NCBI GenBank assembly: GCA_036936605.1
Contig: JAUPFV010000005.1
Coordinates: 60,718,742 to 60,782,741 of the forward strand
From: Limnanthes douglasii subsp. nivea
Lineage: Eukaryota; Streptophyta; Magnoliopsida; Brassicales; Limnanthaceae
Direction of reading: 5' to 3'
Length of the DNA: 64,000 nt
Shown: in pieces, positions 32,869-44,881 of the stretch
Layout of the letters: each line of letters opens with the position of its first letter
How positions within the stretch are numbered: the first letter of the stretch is position 1
Made by a program: the position numbers and the translations under genes
Notes under the pieces: model-generated
Seen by the model: the letters and a program-made list of their open reading frames with translations, nothing else
What the model was told of the DNA's origin: nothing
The model's database searches: none

Positions 32869-34074
32869 ACACATAGTTGGGACTTGATGGTTTCGCTTCT
32901 AGTTTTGTCAAGGGCTCGTAGAATATTGTGGGTAAGAATATTTGTAATGAGGTTTTTGATTTTTTTCTTTAACTCGGGTATCATTGAACCCTCTTGGAAC
33001 TCCAATCAAATCGTCTTTATTCCTAAAAAGTATTTCCTCTATAATGTTGTTGATTTTAGGCATATTGCATTTTGCAATGTGGTTTATAAGATTATCTCTA
33101 AGATTCTAGCGAATATAATAAAAAAAAACTCATTCCTTTATCTTATATATAATTCTCAATATGCTTCCATCTTTGGGAGGAACATTTCTGATAATATTCT
33201 TCTTTTATAAGAGCTTATGAGGAATTATCATACTAACTATAAAGGCAAAAGGTCATACTCAAAATTGATTTTATGAAATCCTTTGATAATGTCCGTTGGC
33301 ACCTCATCCTTGATATCCTCGTCGCCATGAAATTTCCTGAAAAGATGATCACTTGGATCATCTAGTGTATAGCTACTCCTTCCTACAACATTATCATTAA
33401 TTGTGGCCCTAATGGTAATTTACAAAGAAAGAAGAGACTCAAGAAAGGAAAGCCTCTAGCCTTTTTCATTTGCGTCCTTGTTATGAAAGTCCTCTCCAGT
33501 GTTCTCAAGTAAAAAAAATAATGATATGAATTTATAATTCCACTGGAAGTTCCATAAGCTCAAAATCATCATACAAACGATCTCATGGTTTTTCTATCAC
33601 GATGATCTCAACTCCTTTAATTTTATTAAAGATAGCCTGAATGAATTCTTCTCTCTTTCAGGCTTCTATTTCTGTCAAGCCAAAAGCTATATTTTACTCT
33701 ATGGGGTCAACCTCATCCTTTGTAATGACCTTATCAGTATCCTATGGTACAAAGAAGGTACATTCTAGTAAAATATCTGGGTGTTCCCCTTCTCAATGGG
33801 AAACTATCTCATTATGATTATTGTTATCTCCTTTATAAGATTAATTTACGAATAGACTCGTGGACCTTAAAACACCTCTCTCATGTGAGTCGGCTCCAGC
33901 TTATCAAATCTGTAATATATGCTGGACAAGTACATTCATCCTCAATTTTTATCATTCCTTCTACGATCCTTAAAAAGTTGGCCTAAAATATTTTTTGTTT
34001 CCTATAGTCGCGCTTTGAGATGAATATCTCAGGTGTCTTGGTCTCATGTCACTACTTCCACGATGGAGGGAAAC

Positions 34075-34898
34075 CTTGTTGATAAGGGGGGATTCCCTAG
34101 AATGCGAGCAAGAAGCACTGATAGTCTGGATTATGATGAGTAGTAAAGAATATAACGAGTTCTATGACATTGACGAGCTCAAAAGCAGGTCGACGCCAAT
34201 GGTAAAGATCGTTGATGAACTCAAAGGGACATTGAGCTCGTTAGTGAACTGAGCTCAATGACATATACAACTTGATAATGGAATGAAATCAAGAACATAT
34301 ACAACATTGCTGAATTCAAAATCAGGATAAGCTCGACGACGTCAGAAAAGAGTTGATCGACTGAACGAGGAGGGTGATGAAAGGAAAAGACCTGAAGAGG
34401 ATAAGTGGAGTGCGTCATTAGCGAGCTCGAGCTCAATAAATCAGACTAAACCTGGTTTTGTTTAAAGGAGTAGTTCAGCTCAGATTAAATTACAGATTGC
34501 ATTCAGTGCTTTCATTTGTAATATAAACACACATTTTAGCCCACGAGTTAAAACGTGTTAGTTATTCCACAGTTATAGGGATAGCAGTTGTAATGGTTAT
34601 TTATTCCACAGTTAAAGGGATAATGGTATTATTGGGCTAGTGACGCTAAAAGCGTAACCTAATGTAACTACCCCTAATCTGTGTATTATAAATAGGGAAA
34701 ACCTAATGATAAATAAAGTGATCTCTTTCTTGACTAAAAAACTGGAGACTTACCGTGATAGAACTTGTTAGTTCCTTAACACTTGCGATTCTTGATCTAC
34801 AAATATAGAAGCAGGCAGATGTATTTAAATATGTTTGGTGTTTAATAAGTAATAATAATAATTTTAGGATCCTCCCCATAATGGAATTGGAGGGAAAC
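34075..34898. mobile_element. unclassified ~0.8-kb insertion in LINE 3
   Basis: Flanked by the direct repeat TGGAGGGAAAC at 34064-34074 and 34888-34898. Removing one copy plus the insert restores a LINE-like frame (LPRWRETLRFRPLVSN). The insert contains TATTATAAATAGGG and looks LTR-like in its right half (34440-34760). Its ends (GATAAGGGGGGATTCC and, inverted, TTATGGGGAGGATCC) are only weakly similar. A long TSD of 9-11 bp would suit a Mutator-type element; the LTR-like content does not. Class left open. Confidence 0.55.
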
Positions 34899-35760
34899 AT
34901 TACGTTTTAGGCCTTTGGTTAGTAATTTGTATAGGTTGGTGATTAGTAACAACGTGAATACCTCTGCCAGGTATGATCTTCGGTTACTACATACTTGTCT
35001 CGTTACCTACTATAGAGAAAATATCATTAAACATTATACGCTTGACAATAATCTCAGAGTTTTGGAAATTATTTAGGATGACGTCTAGAACGAGCCATCT
35101 CACATCATATTTACGGGAGCAAGGAATCACTATAATGTTCATGAGATTAATAATCTCATTCTATCATTTCCTCATCCAAATACTAATTTCAGTGACATGC
35201 ATTACTTGACCGTAAAAAATAGATTCTAGGTTCACTAAAAAATGATACCTACAATATAATTCGTACACCTACCCCTTCTTTTGGGTAGTCCAGATTAGTA
35301 TAACACAATTATAACATTCCTCGTCACACTTTCATCCTCTGGCTTGATATTCAAGGCAAGCTGGCAACTCGAGATAAACTTTGGAGTCGAGGCCTTAATA
35401 TCCATACGGATTGTACCTTATGCAATTCAAATTCTGAAACTCTCAATCATATCGTTTATGATTGCAGTTTTAGTGAGGGTATTTGAGGCTTTGCCAACTC
35501 CAAACTCGGGTTCATGATTACTGCTCTTAACTGTCATTCTTCGGGTTGTGAGGCGTCAAACTGGTATTCTTCTTGAAACCCTCCTTACTCGCGTTCTTGA
35601 TTTATTGCGGTTGTCTACCACATTTGGCAAGAGAGGAGTGTGATAGTTTTTGGTTCCCCTCTTGCCATTGCCTCTAGAGTTTTGTAGCGTATTCAGTATT
35701 GGTGTGAATAATTTGTAGCCGAGGGGTATTTGGGGAGTTTTTAGGTTGAATATTAATTTA

Positions 35761-37340
35761 TGGGTAGTGAGTAGTGAGATAAGAGAGGTGTATGCTTGTA
35801 GTTAATGTTCTCGGAAAATTCTAACTCATAAAATGAAGTTGGTTTGAGTATCTATATTGATTTTGTGACCCATGGGCCTTCTGGGTCAGACCTTGAATTT
35901 TGATCAATCTTTAAAGCTCAAACCCTAAATAGTATTAGCACACAGTTGAGTCAAGATTGACTTGATTAGAGTGTTCACGATATGTTTGGTGTAAAATATC
36001 CGAACCTATCAAGTCTGATCTTCGATTCAAATTTATTTGCACAAAAATTGGGTGGCGAGAGTGATTTTTGTATCTTAATTCTTACTTATTATATTATTGT
36101 ATTGTTTGGCTTGCAGCTTTCCCTTACCCCTAGATGGTAGCGGTCGATGTTCGTTGTTCTCGATGTATGGTCTCGTGGTTCCCGACATCGACTTAAACCT
36201 CCTGCTTTACTTTTATTCGGGACGCTATGTTTGATTACCTATGTTTTGATATTTTCTAATGTGTTCAATTCTGCCCATGTATGATATCTGATCATTATCG
36301 TTTACATTTTCTTTTTCATTAAGCTCATATGTCTTATGTATTTTGTAAAAACTATTTTATTTTAATATAATATTTTTTGTCCATAAAAAATAATATTCGT
36401 AGTAATTAGTCAGTTCACTAATTACGTATTTAACAGTTTTGTTTTTTATACTGTAATTTGTTAAAAATATTGTCCAACTTGTTAAACAAAACTATATTAT
36501 TATGTAAATATTATAATAAGAAAAAGAATAAATCAAATAAAAAATATTTCTCATTAAATGTTTTTTTGTTATTTATTCTTTCTTTAGATAAAACAATATC
36601 TATAAAAAAATCAATAAACATTTTAAAAAATATTTACAATTCAATTTCGTCTCATTAACTAAAAATGTAACAATTTTTTTAGTTAGTAATCACACATATT
36701 TAAAAAAATTGCATTTAACAAACATCCAAAATATACAATCCTCAACAAAAAAAATAAAAACCAAATGATGTAAAAAAAAAACAAATATCATACATTTTCT
36801 TTCACGACAACATCATACGGAGAATAAATGTTAGATAACCATAATCGGTTGGAGCTGTTAAATAAATAGTGAAATGATCGATAACACAAATATCCATATT
36901 TATTTGCCATTGGCTTTTTAAGACGGTAGCAGTCAAATAATTATTTCACGTGACTGCTAAACTATGATTATTGTTTATGATCTCCAAGTATAACTCTTTT
37001 GTAACCATTTATTTTCTTTTATATAATTTTATTTCGATTTAGTTGTTTTGTCTATTTTGCATGACTTTTTTTCTTATGTCAAATAAATAATTGGGCATCG
37101 ACTGCATAATATATTAGTTCTCGTGGACCAAACAATTTACACCATTATCAGTGCTCTCATATTTCTTATAATAATGTTAAAGAAATACCAACTAAATTAT
37201 GTTGATCATCTTGTTATTTTTTTAGCTTATCGAAACTTGATTGTTGATTATCGAAGCGTGTATGGTGATTGACATGGATATATCCGGATAAGTGTGCTTG
37301 GGAGCCCAACTTTTAATATGTATATAACATTATTAAGTAT
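35761..37340. other. AT-rich stretch after LINE 3
   Basis: 35761-36110 is unassigned sequence with the phrase GACCCATGGGCCTTCTGGGTC. 36115-36350 is GC-richer and may be a LINE 3' UTR tail (TCGATGTTCGTTGTTCTCGATG). 36350-37340 is very AT-rich. The 66-codon frame at 36458 is low-complexity and not called. Confidence 0.4.
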
Positions 37341-37437
37341 ACATAAATAACAAGATGGATCCTAGACCAGTGAAAAATTCAGAGGTAGGAACCGAGAGAT
37401 CTAAGGTTCAAATCTTAACCGTCTCCATTTCATTTTT

Positions 37438-37725
37438 TTACAATAACCAGGATTCTTCGGTCCACATCGTTGATTCTGCATAAATATGAGCTATTGGATC
37501 AACAAAAAGGAAATATTGAATATATTGTATTATTGAACGAACATCATCTCTTGAGAGTGTTGAAATTCTTGCGGCTGCTAAAGAACATACAAATGCTTCA
37601 CCGAGGATAATGATGTACTTCCGCCATAGAATTGGACTTAATTGGTGAAAATAGCGCGGTCGGATCACTTCAGCCTCATTCGGCTCCCTTTGTTGCTCTC
37701 TCTCTCTGGCTCAACACCTACAAAA
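37438..37725 (-). pseudogene. unidentified coding-like fragment
   Basis: A minus-strand open stretch preceded by TTTTGTAG|G, a possible splice acceptor near 37728. It reads EVIRPRYFHQLSPILWRK and GEAFVCSLAAARISTLSRDD before a stop at 37438. The composition is protein-like and unlike its AT-rich neighbours. I do not recognise the family. It may be a captured exon or part of a host gene relic. Confidence 0.35.
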
Positions 37726-39540
37726 CAAGATAAAAAAATATGATTCTAAAAATAAATAATTTCTTTGTTTTTTTATGATTAAGGCCTCATTTATGCTCCT
37801 TACTATTATTTTTTGTTTTTGCTGATGATGACCTCATTTATAGTTCTTGCTATTTTTTATTGTTGCTGATTAAGCCCTCATTTATGTTATTTTTATTTTA
37901 TTCAATAGTAATTGCTTAATGTTTTTTTTATTGTCAATGTCGTTGTATCTATTATCTACCTGGTGCTTTGTTGGTCCAATGAAGTTATCAATTTCAAATG
38001 TAGAAACCCCAAGAAGATGCGTTGTTACCCATTAGGTTACATCTAGACTACCCAATTTCGTTTTTTATGAGAATGAACACATGGTTTTCTTTATCATCGG
38101 GAAATTGATTCATGAATTACATTTTACCACTTGTTGCCATCGCAGTACCCACAATGTAGGATATTGCTGGTCCAGTCTTATCCTTATTATTTTAAGATAC
38201 GTCATATAATGCTATAACATTTATTTTCGATGTAGTAGGTCAATGTTGAAGACTACATGTTCCTCTCAAATTTATCCTAAACGAGTGAATGTCATAGTAT
38301 TGCAAGAATGTGCTGAGTATTTCAAACTTAGCCAGTGAAAACGATTTATCATGAGGACATAATTTATCCTCGCTAAAATGGGTGCTCAAAGATATCAAAC
38401 TTATCCCTTGGGAAACGGTTTATCCTCACCAAAATAGATATTGAGTGATATGAGACTTATCACTCGTGAAATGATTTATCCTCGAATAAATATATATGTA
38501 GTATTATTGTTGATTATTTTCTATAAAACTTGAACTTTGGAGTATTGAGTCATATTACTGATTGTCGTAATATGGAAAAAAGAATGATGAAATATTATAA
38601 AAGAGCGTTGAAATATTTTATATTTATCAGTATTGTAATCTATTAGAGAATGAATGCATGCACTCTAAAAACACAAGGGGGTATGCCAAATTGATACCCA
38701 AATGGAAACGTTTTGTTAATTGGGCTCGGAAGCATAATAAAAATTTGGCTTATAAACTTTATTGATATTGGTTCTTCGCTTGTAAGCTTATAGGGAGAAA
38801 GCCAAAATATATGTTGAAGGTTTGGATCTGTGCCAACTTCGATGTAGGCCAATGGTTGACTCTCTTTCTTGAGACCCAGTTTGGAGGCTAAATTGTTTTT
38901 GGCTGAAATGGCACGATTACCATTTTTGGCACATTTCACTAATCCAACAATGGTAATAAAAATTCATGGTTCATCTTGCCCAACGAATTCGTCAACATAG
39001 TTGAGTTATGCTTTTATTTTTGTATAATTTTTAACTTTTGTTTATTTGTTAACCCTTTCTGCATGGTTCCGATTATGTGTGTTATTGGTGCTTGAAGTAT
39101 ATCAAAGTAACACATTTGGCCAATTTGAATATACATTAACAGAATGTTAGAATATTTATGGACCGACATGATAAATATATATTCAGTCATTATCTTAAGG
39201 TAGTTCAACAATAAAATTAATCGAGTTAATCGTATTACATAATCAATTATATTGAATTTGTAGGTGAAAAATGTGTTATGGTTCTAAATGTGATAGCGGG
39301 GTTGAATTGGGGCACTGTAAAGAAGAGGGATCAAATCTCAACACTTAAGCTTGAACTAATAGCTTATAGTGTAAATTGATTTTATCAATTTAGTAGGTTG
39401 TGGTCCCGGGTCACAATATGACAAATGTTATTGGCCTTTAAAACTTTAGGCTTCAAGTTGTTTAGTCTATATAATCAGACTTAAAGTTTCAGCATTTATT
39501 TAGCCAAAATAAAATCAAAACATAAACCCTCAACAATCGT
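37726..39540. other. AT-rich intergenic stretch
   Basis: Holds a diverged repeat at 38309-38493 and an unrecognised 98-codon minus frame at 38643-38939 (ASKLGLKKESQPLAYIEVGT). Nothing here can be assigned. The right edge is where element C becomes recognisable. Confidence 0.4.
38309..38493 (+). repeat. three diverged ~56-bp tandem units
   Basis: Units near 38309, 38382 and 38438 share (A/G)ACTTA..C...GTGAAA.GATTTATCCTC.. and the phrase GATTTATCCTCG/ACC. The first unit has an extra internal segment. Confidence 0.6.
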
Positions 39541-40807
39541 CATCGTGTTAGAGGGGACATCCTCGGATTTAGAAGAAAGGGTTGACGATCCGAGGGAAAC
39601 CCCGGGGTCTTTAACGGTGAGTGAAAAGATCAGGGAGTTTACTTTTTTGGAAGGAAAAGTGCTTCGAATCGGAACTTAATTGACCATTTTTCTACGTCAA
39701 CAACTGCTTGATTTTTTATCTCAAAATCTGGATGTCTTCGCTTGGAGGACATAAGATGTAACAAGAGTACCTATTGACGTAATTCGACATAGCTTGGCCA
39801 TAGATCCGAAGGTTAAGCTGGTAATCCAAAAAAGAAGAGTGTTTTCCTCGGAAAAAACAGAAGCAATTGTTGGTGAAGTTGATCGGTTGTCTAAGGTTGG
39901 ACATATAAAGGAGTCACAATATCCTTTGTGGACGGTGAATCCAGTAGTAGTAAAAAAGAAGAATGGGAAATTGAGGATGTGTGTGGATTTTACAGATTTG
40001 AATAGAGCTTGCCCCAAAGATCCGTTTCCTGTTCCTCAGATAGATCAGTTGATTGATTCTACTTCGGGCAACAAAATCTTAACTTTTATGGATTCTTTTG
40101 CTGGGTATAATCAGATCCAAATGGATCAAAAAAATCAAGAATGCACAAACTGATAGGGGCGTGCATTGTTATAGAATGATTCCCTTCATATTGAAGAATG
40201 CTGGAGCCACTTATCAAAGATTAATGAATAAAGCTTTGCTACACAGAGGTATATATAGACAACATGGTAGTGAAAAGCTCAAGAGATGAAGTGCATCTTG
40301 ATGATTTAGAGGAAGCTTTTTTGGAATCTAAGGGCGATCAGGTTGAAATTAAATCCTGAGAAATGCACCTTCAGAGTTCGATAGGGGAATTTTTTGGGTT
40401 TTATCATCAGTGAAAAAGGAATAGAAGTTGACCAGGAACAGCTGAAAGCTTTGATAACAATGAATTCTCCTCGGTCAATCAAAGAAGTGCATATTCTAAC
40501 AGGAAGGTTAGCAGCGCTTAATCGATTTATTTCACGATTTTCTGACAAATGCTTACCTTTCTTTCAAGTGTTACGAGGACCCAACAGGTTCAAATGGACG
40601 TGGAAATGTGAAGCAGCTTTCATGAATAATAAAAATTTGTTATCATCACCAGATATTTTGGCAAAGCCTCGAAATGGGGAGAAACTAGTTCTGTACATCG
40701 CGGTATCAGATTTTGCACTAAGCGCAGTGTTAATCAGTGAAGATTCAAGAATTCTGAAGTCGGTGTATTATGTTAGCAAAAGTCTGGTGGCAGCAGAAAA
40801 GAGATAA
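39541..40807 (+). pseudogene. reverse transcriptase and RNase H start of element C
   Basis: The start has LEERVDDPRETPG-like linker sequence and a premature stop. 39794-40153 carries RT motifs (VVVKKKNGKLRMCVDFTDLN; ACPKDPFPVPQIDQ; FMDSFAGYNQI). A one-base shift near 40150 moves the frame. The catalytic box at 40252-40263 reads YIDN where the family has YIDD, so the second metal-binding Asp is lost. 40394-40807 holds the thumb (GFIISEKGIEVDQEQ) and the first half of the retroviral-type RNase H (YYVSKSLVAAEKR), cut off by the insertion of B. Confidence 0.88.
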
Positions 40808-40810
40808 ATG

Positions 40811-41161
40811 TGATAAAGGAGAATAAAACCAAGGAGAAAAAAATGCAAGGAAGTATTTTTGTTGGGGAAATATAGTAAAACGTATGAATAAAAGTAGCGA
40901 TAGGAGAAAATAGAGATGTTCAGGGACTAAATGTGAAATAAGTAGTGATTAGAGCGTGTGGGGCCCATCATAATTCTATAAAAGGACCACACACGATCTG
41001 GCCAAGGGATGGATTAATGGATAATGACTTTCTCTCTCTAAGTGAATTAGTAACTAATTTCTCTCTCTAAAACGGCTTCTTAACAAAGAACTTAAAACTA
41101 TTTTGACACTAAAAGATACTCGTATCACAAAATTACCTTAGAGCTATTTACGTATTCTTCA
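40811..41161 (+). repeat. 5' LTR of element B
   Basis: Begins TGATAAAGGAG, ends GTATTCTTCA. Contains a TATA box TATAAAAGG at 40977-40985 and AGGGACTAAATGTGAAATAA. It is 28 bp longer than the 3' LTR, with an extra block around 40990-41060 (GATCTGGCCAAGG...) and lacking a ~25-bp duplication present in the 3' copy. Confidence 0.93.
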
Positions 41162-41162
41162 G

Positions 41163-41179
41163 TGGCGCCGTCTTTGGGA
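41163..41179 (+). promoter_or_regulatory. primer-binding site of element B
   Basis: TGGCGCCGTCTTTGGGA, one base after the LTR end. Confidence 0.8.
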
Positions 41180-41210
41180 AACGAGGATTGTTCTGATAAC
41201 AATCGCTTAA

Positions 41211-42600
41211 TGGAACTTGTTCTGAATTTAAGTGGGATTATGGAAGAGCAAGGGGTTGATTTCTTCAACGAGTGCGAGGAAAATCTTATCAGGGATGATT
41301 ATCGTGACGATGTGGAGTATGAGGCGCGTGGGGGCCGACACGTCGGAGAAACCGTCGACGATTCAGTTTCGCTGGCTCGAAGCGACGAACTACTGCTGGA
41401 AATTGAGAAATTAAGGGCGGAAAAAGAAACCGTATAGGCAAAACTTCGCCCCGAGGTGAGGAGGGAGCCTGACAGTGGAAAGGAAGAGCGTGCGACCGAC
41501 TTTTATCCTAGAAACAAGGATGACAGATATAGAGGTCACGAGCGACGCTCTTCGAGGAGGAAATAAAAACGCTACTTGGAATCTGACGATTCAAGTGATT
41601 ATTCTCGTTACAGCTTGTCAGAATCGTCTCTTAGGAAGAAATACAGAAATAAAATACATGGTCATAGGCATGGGGAGTACTGGAGGGGAAGAAGTTCGTA
41701 GAGAAAATCTCCGAGGAAAAGAGCTTATCACGCTCATACAAACGAGCAGAACCATGACCAAACAAATTTTTCTTCCAGGAACCAGTATGCCAACCAGCGG
41801 AATTCGGAGTGGCAATATTAGTACACTTTTCCATCCGAAGAGGGACTTTATTTTTCACACCATGAACATTTGAGATCAAACGTCTACAGGACAGTTCATA
41901 ATTGGACAGCATCTCCGTTATCCTCGGAAATTCTAACTGGAAACTCCCAAAACACTTTGACATTTCAAAGTTAGAAAAGTTTGATGGGACGCAAGATCCT
42001 GATAGCCATATCGACGAGTTTAAGAACTTCATGATCAATTTCGATGACGATGATAAGCTGCTGTGTAGGGAGTTTTCTCAAACATTCAAAGGGGTGGCCT
42101 CCGAATGGTATAACAGGCTTCCACAGGGATCGATAAAGAATTTGGACATGTTCTGGAGTATCTTCAGACAACACTTTGTGCGGAGTAAAAAGTTTTGAGC
42201 TAATGGGGATACGATAATCTATTGTAAAGACTTGAAGGACTACACCAATCGATTCATCAAAACAAAAACGGACATAGAATATTGTAAAGACTCTGTGGCG
42301 CTCGCAACATTCAGAATGTGGCTTCTCCCTGGATTATTACAGTAGCAGAAAGTCAGGCGATGACTTTCGGAGCACTACTGGATCAAGTTGAGAAAAGGAT
42401 ATTAGTAGAGGAGACTCAAACATCTGAAAGAGGGTCATGCGATCAGATGTAACAAAACCAATTTCAAAGGACTCATTCTAGTCATCAAGGGCCGCGTACT
42501 AACGTTCCAGCTAAGAATACGGGTCAGTATTCGCCGAGGCCGAAAGCAAACTATAACAACCAACAAAATTATAACCAAAGCACGAGGCCATTTTCGAACA
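41211..42600 (+). pseudogene. gag of element B
   Basis: The frame is open from the PBS; the first ATG is at 41211. The N-terminal acidic/helical part (LLLEIEKLRAEKETV) ends in a TAG at 41435. The basic SR/RK-rich region is at 41460-41800. The capsid core at 41902-42198 reads KLEKFDGTQDPDSHIDEFKN, then DDDKLLCREFSQTFKG and WYNRLPQGSIKNLDMF (retrotransposon gag family). More stops and shifts follow. It would package element RNA in cytoplasmic particles if intact. Confidence 0.88.
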
Positions 42601-42610
42601 GTGCATTGCT

Positions 42611-43545
42611 TTGAAAAAAGAAGTGCAAGCTTTGATTGAGAACATAATGTTTTTAGAATTTGTGAAGAAGCACTCCCAGAAAAGCGTCGTGGTAAAAGTT
42701 GTCCCAATAATTACTGACACAACGATGGTGATTTCTGAGGAGGTGGATGTCTTTGATATTGAAAAAGAGTATTTGGATCCCAAAGAGGGGAGGAAAAATG
42801 TGAATATGGTGGAGGAAACAATTCTGAGGAAGAAAGTAAATGATCTGTGTGCTTTTTTCGAGTCGCTAGCTATCTTCGGGGGAGATACCATGGCAGGAAA
42901 TTCTAATAGTTTCAGGAAAAGACATATGGTAAACTTGACCACACCAATCAAGGCAGGGGTTTCAGCACAGATGCATCGATTGCCATCTCCTATCATATGT
43001 TTTGATGATGATGATATGAGAAATGCCGCGGCCCCACATGAGGATGCGGTGGTCATCGCTGCGTGTATAGGTGGAGACCAAGTTCAGAATATACTCATTG
43101 ATACGGGGAGCTTTGCAAATATATTTAGTTTATGAGTACCTACATGAGGATTTCCGAACCACCCGTTATACGGCGTTCCAATAGAACCATAGTAGGCTTC
43201 ATAGGAGCGACAACAATAGTCGTTGGAGAGTTTCAATGTGTGGTAGAGTTGGGTCGTGGGCCGTTTAAGAAGGAAGTGGAAGTATTGTTTATAGTAGTAG
43301 ATGCGCCAACTGCTTACAATGAGATTCTCGGTCGATCTTGGTTGTCCCGGATGCATGGGGTTATCTCGACGGTACACCAATGTCTGGAGTATGTGGTAGG
43401 GAATAATATACGGAACAATCAGGAGCAGCCAGAAGATGGCTCGAGAGTGTTACCAAATAGCTTTATCCTCAAAGGGAGTTCGAGGAGAAGCATTAGAAAA
43501 GGCATAGAAATTAAATGGGACTTCCTCGGAGACCATTCCCTGTGA
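42611..43545 (+). pseudogene. protease region of element B
   Basis: 42611-43135 ends with the aspartic-protease active site as ILIDTGSFANIF (D-T-G intact). A one-base shift moves the rest into 43132-43545 (TIVGFIGATTIVVGEF; DAPTAYNEILGRSWLSRMHG; STVHQCLEYVVG). A linker follows before RT. Confidence 0.88.
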
Positions 43546-43679
43546 TGATCCGAGGGAGGCCCCCGGATATCTGGTTCCAGAAGAAGATTCTGAGAAGCAT
43601 AAATGTTTAAAGATTGGAGTAAAACTTTCTTTTTAGTTTAAAGAAAGATTCATTGCGTTTTAATCTATTAAGTTACATA

Positions 43680-44277
43680 TGTTTGCTTGGTTGCACAGGA
43701 TGTGACAGGAGTACCACCAGAGATAATATGCCATAAACTTACAGTAAGGCTTGATGTTCGACCTATTTTCCAGAAAAGGAGACCGGTTTCTCAGGAGAAG
43801 GCTGCAACCATTCTTTCGGAAGTAGAGAGGTTATTGAGTATATGCCACATTTGAGAGTCGCAGTACCCTATATGGGATTCGAATCTTGTCTTGGTCAGGA
43901 AAAAGAATGGCAAGTGGAGGATGTGCGTGGACTTCACGGACCTGAATAAAGCTTTCCCCAATGATCCTTTTCTGGTGCCCCGAATTGATCAATTAGTGGA
44001 CTCCACTTCGGGTAACCGATTATTATCTTTCATGGATGCTTACTCAGGGTATAATCAAATCAGATTAGATTCAAAATATGAAGAGAGCACATCGTTTATC
44101 ACTGGGAGAGGATTATATTGCTACAAGACTATGCCGTTTGGCCTGAAAAATGCATGGGCAACTTATCAACGTTTGGTCAACAAAACCTTTGAGGGAAAAA
44201 TTGGTAGGAATGTCGAAGCCTACATCGATGATATTCTTGTAAAACGTTTGCCAGACGAAGATCATTTTCTGACTTGA
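43680..44277 (+). pseudogene. reverse transcriptase of element B
   Basis: The N-terminal fingers (43700-43860) are broken by a stop (TGA at 43852). The palm at 43891-44277 reads MVRKKNGKWRMCVDFTDLNK, DSTSGNRLLSFMDAYSGYNQ, MPFGLKNAWATYQRLVN and the catalytic YIDDILVK with both Asp present. A TGA at 44275 interrupts before the thumb. Confidence 0.92.
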
Positions 44278-44314
44278 AGGAAACCTTTAACAATTTAAGT
44301 AAAGTCAACTTGAA

Positions 44315-44839
44315 TTGAATCCACAAAAATGCCTTTTTGGGGTACGATCGGGTAAATTTCTTGGCTATATGATAAGTGAAAGGGGCATAGAAGCTGACCC
44401 TGAACAAATAAAATCCTTGATAACTATGATGCCACCTCAGAATATCAAGGAAGTCCAGATTATAACAGGGAGATTGGCGACATTGAACATGTTTGTTTCT
44501 CGATCATCGGGCAAATGTGCACCTTTCTTCAAGGTATTACGGAATGTGAAACAGTTTAATTCGACCGAGGAGTGTTCAGCCGCTTTTCGTAAAATTCAAG
44601 AATATTTGATGTCTCCAGATATACTGTCTAAACCATTGGTAGGGGGAAAATTAATTGTCTACGTGTCGGTATCAGATTGTGCAGTCAGTGCCGTCTTACT
44701 CCAGCAAGAGGTCGATATGTTGAAACCCATCTATTACGTAAGTAAAAGTTTGTTGGATGCTGAGAAACGATATCTCACGTTGGAAAAGGTAGCTTTGGCA
44801 TTGGTTCTAGCTGCTCGGAAAATGAGACCATATTTCTAA
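44315..44839 (+). pseudogene. RT thumb and retroviral-type RNase H of element B
   Basis: NPQKCLFGVRSGKFLGYMIS starts the thumb. The RNase H part has VYVSVSDCAVSAVLLQQE, IYYVSKSLLDAEKRY and LEKVALALVLAARKMRPYF. A TAA replaces the next codon (Q in C: RPYFQAH). The usual catalytic Asp region is the degenerate form common in this lineage. Confidence 0.88.
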
Positions 44840-44881
44840 GCCCACCCTATTGTTGTTCAAACGACATTTCCCCTGAAAGGT

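Larger units (their letters stand above)
31250..35760 (+). mobile_element. LINE 3 (plus), decayed, with insertions
   Basis: Endonuclease fragments open it at 31260-31465 (SFSRIWIIWNPTVI; TIYAFNESINCIPLWSD). Endonuclease end and linker follow at 31780-32475 (DHTTITLDFGTP; MWLSHPRYK; DMNTEFF). RT is at 32869-33730 (LDGFASSFV; NSGIIEPSWNSNQIVFIPKK), thumb at 33744-33986 (KYLGVPLLNGKLS), and zf-RVT near 35340-35470 (CTLCNSNSETLNHIVYDC). It has many stops and frameshifts. It is interrupted by an antisense block (31474-31712), a solo LTR (32482-32868) and an ~0.8-kb insertion (34075-34898). Confidence 0.8.

Noticed and set aside
35761..36110. Possible solo LTR in inverse orientation after LINE 3 (GACCCATGGGCCTTCTGGGTC resembles LTR family D in reverse)
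   Set aside because: Similarity is limited to one short phrase; no TG/CA ends with a duplication could be placed.
36458..36658. 66-codon plus-strand open frame
   Set aside because: Lys/Asn/Ile-rich translation of AT-rich DNA, no family features.
37345..37425. Possible tRNA-derived SINE head (GGTTCAAATC B-box at about 37407)
   Set aside because: No convincing A-box, tail or target-site duplication.
42511..43056. 181-codon minus-strand frame within element B
   Set aside because: Antisense shadow of the gag end/protease region; composition is the complement of the sense frame and lacks the aORF motifs.
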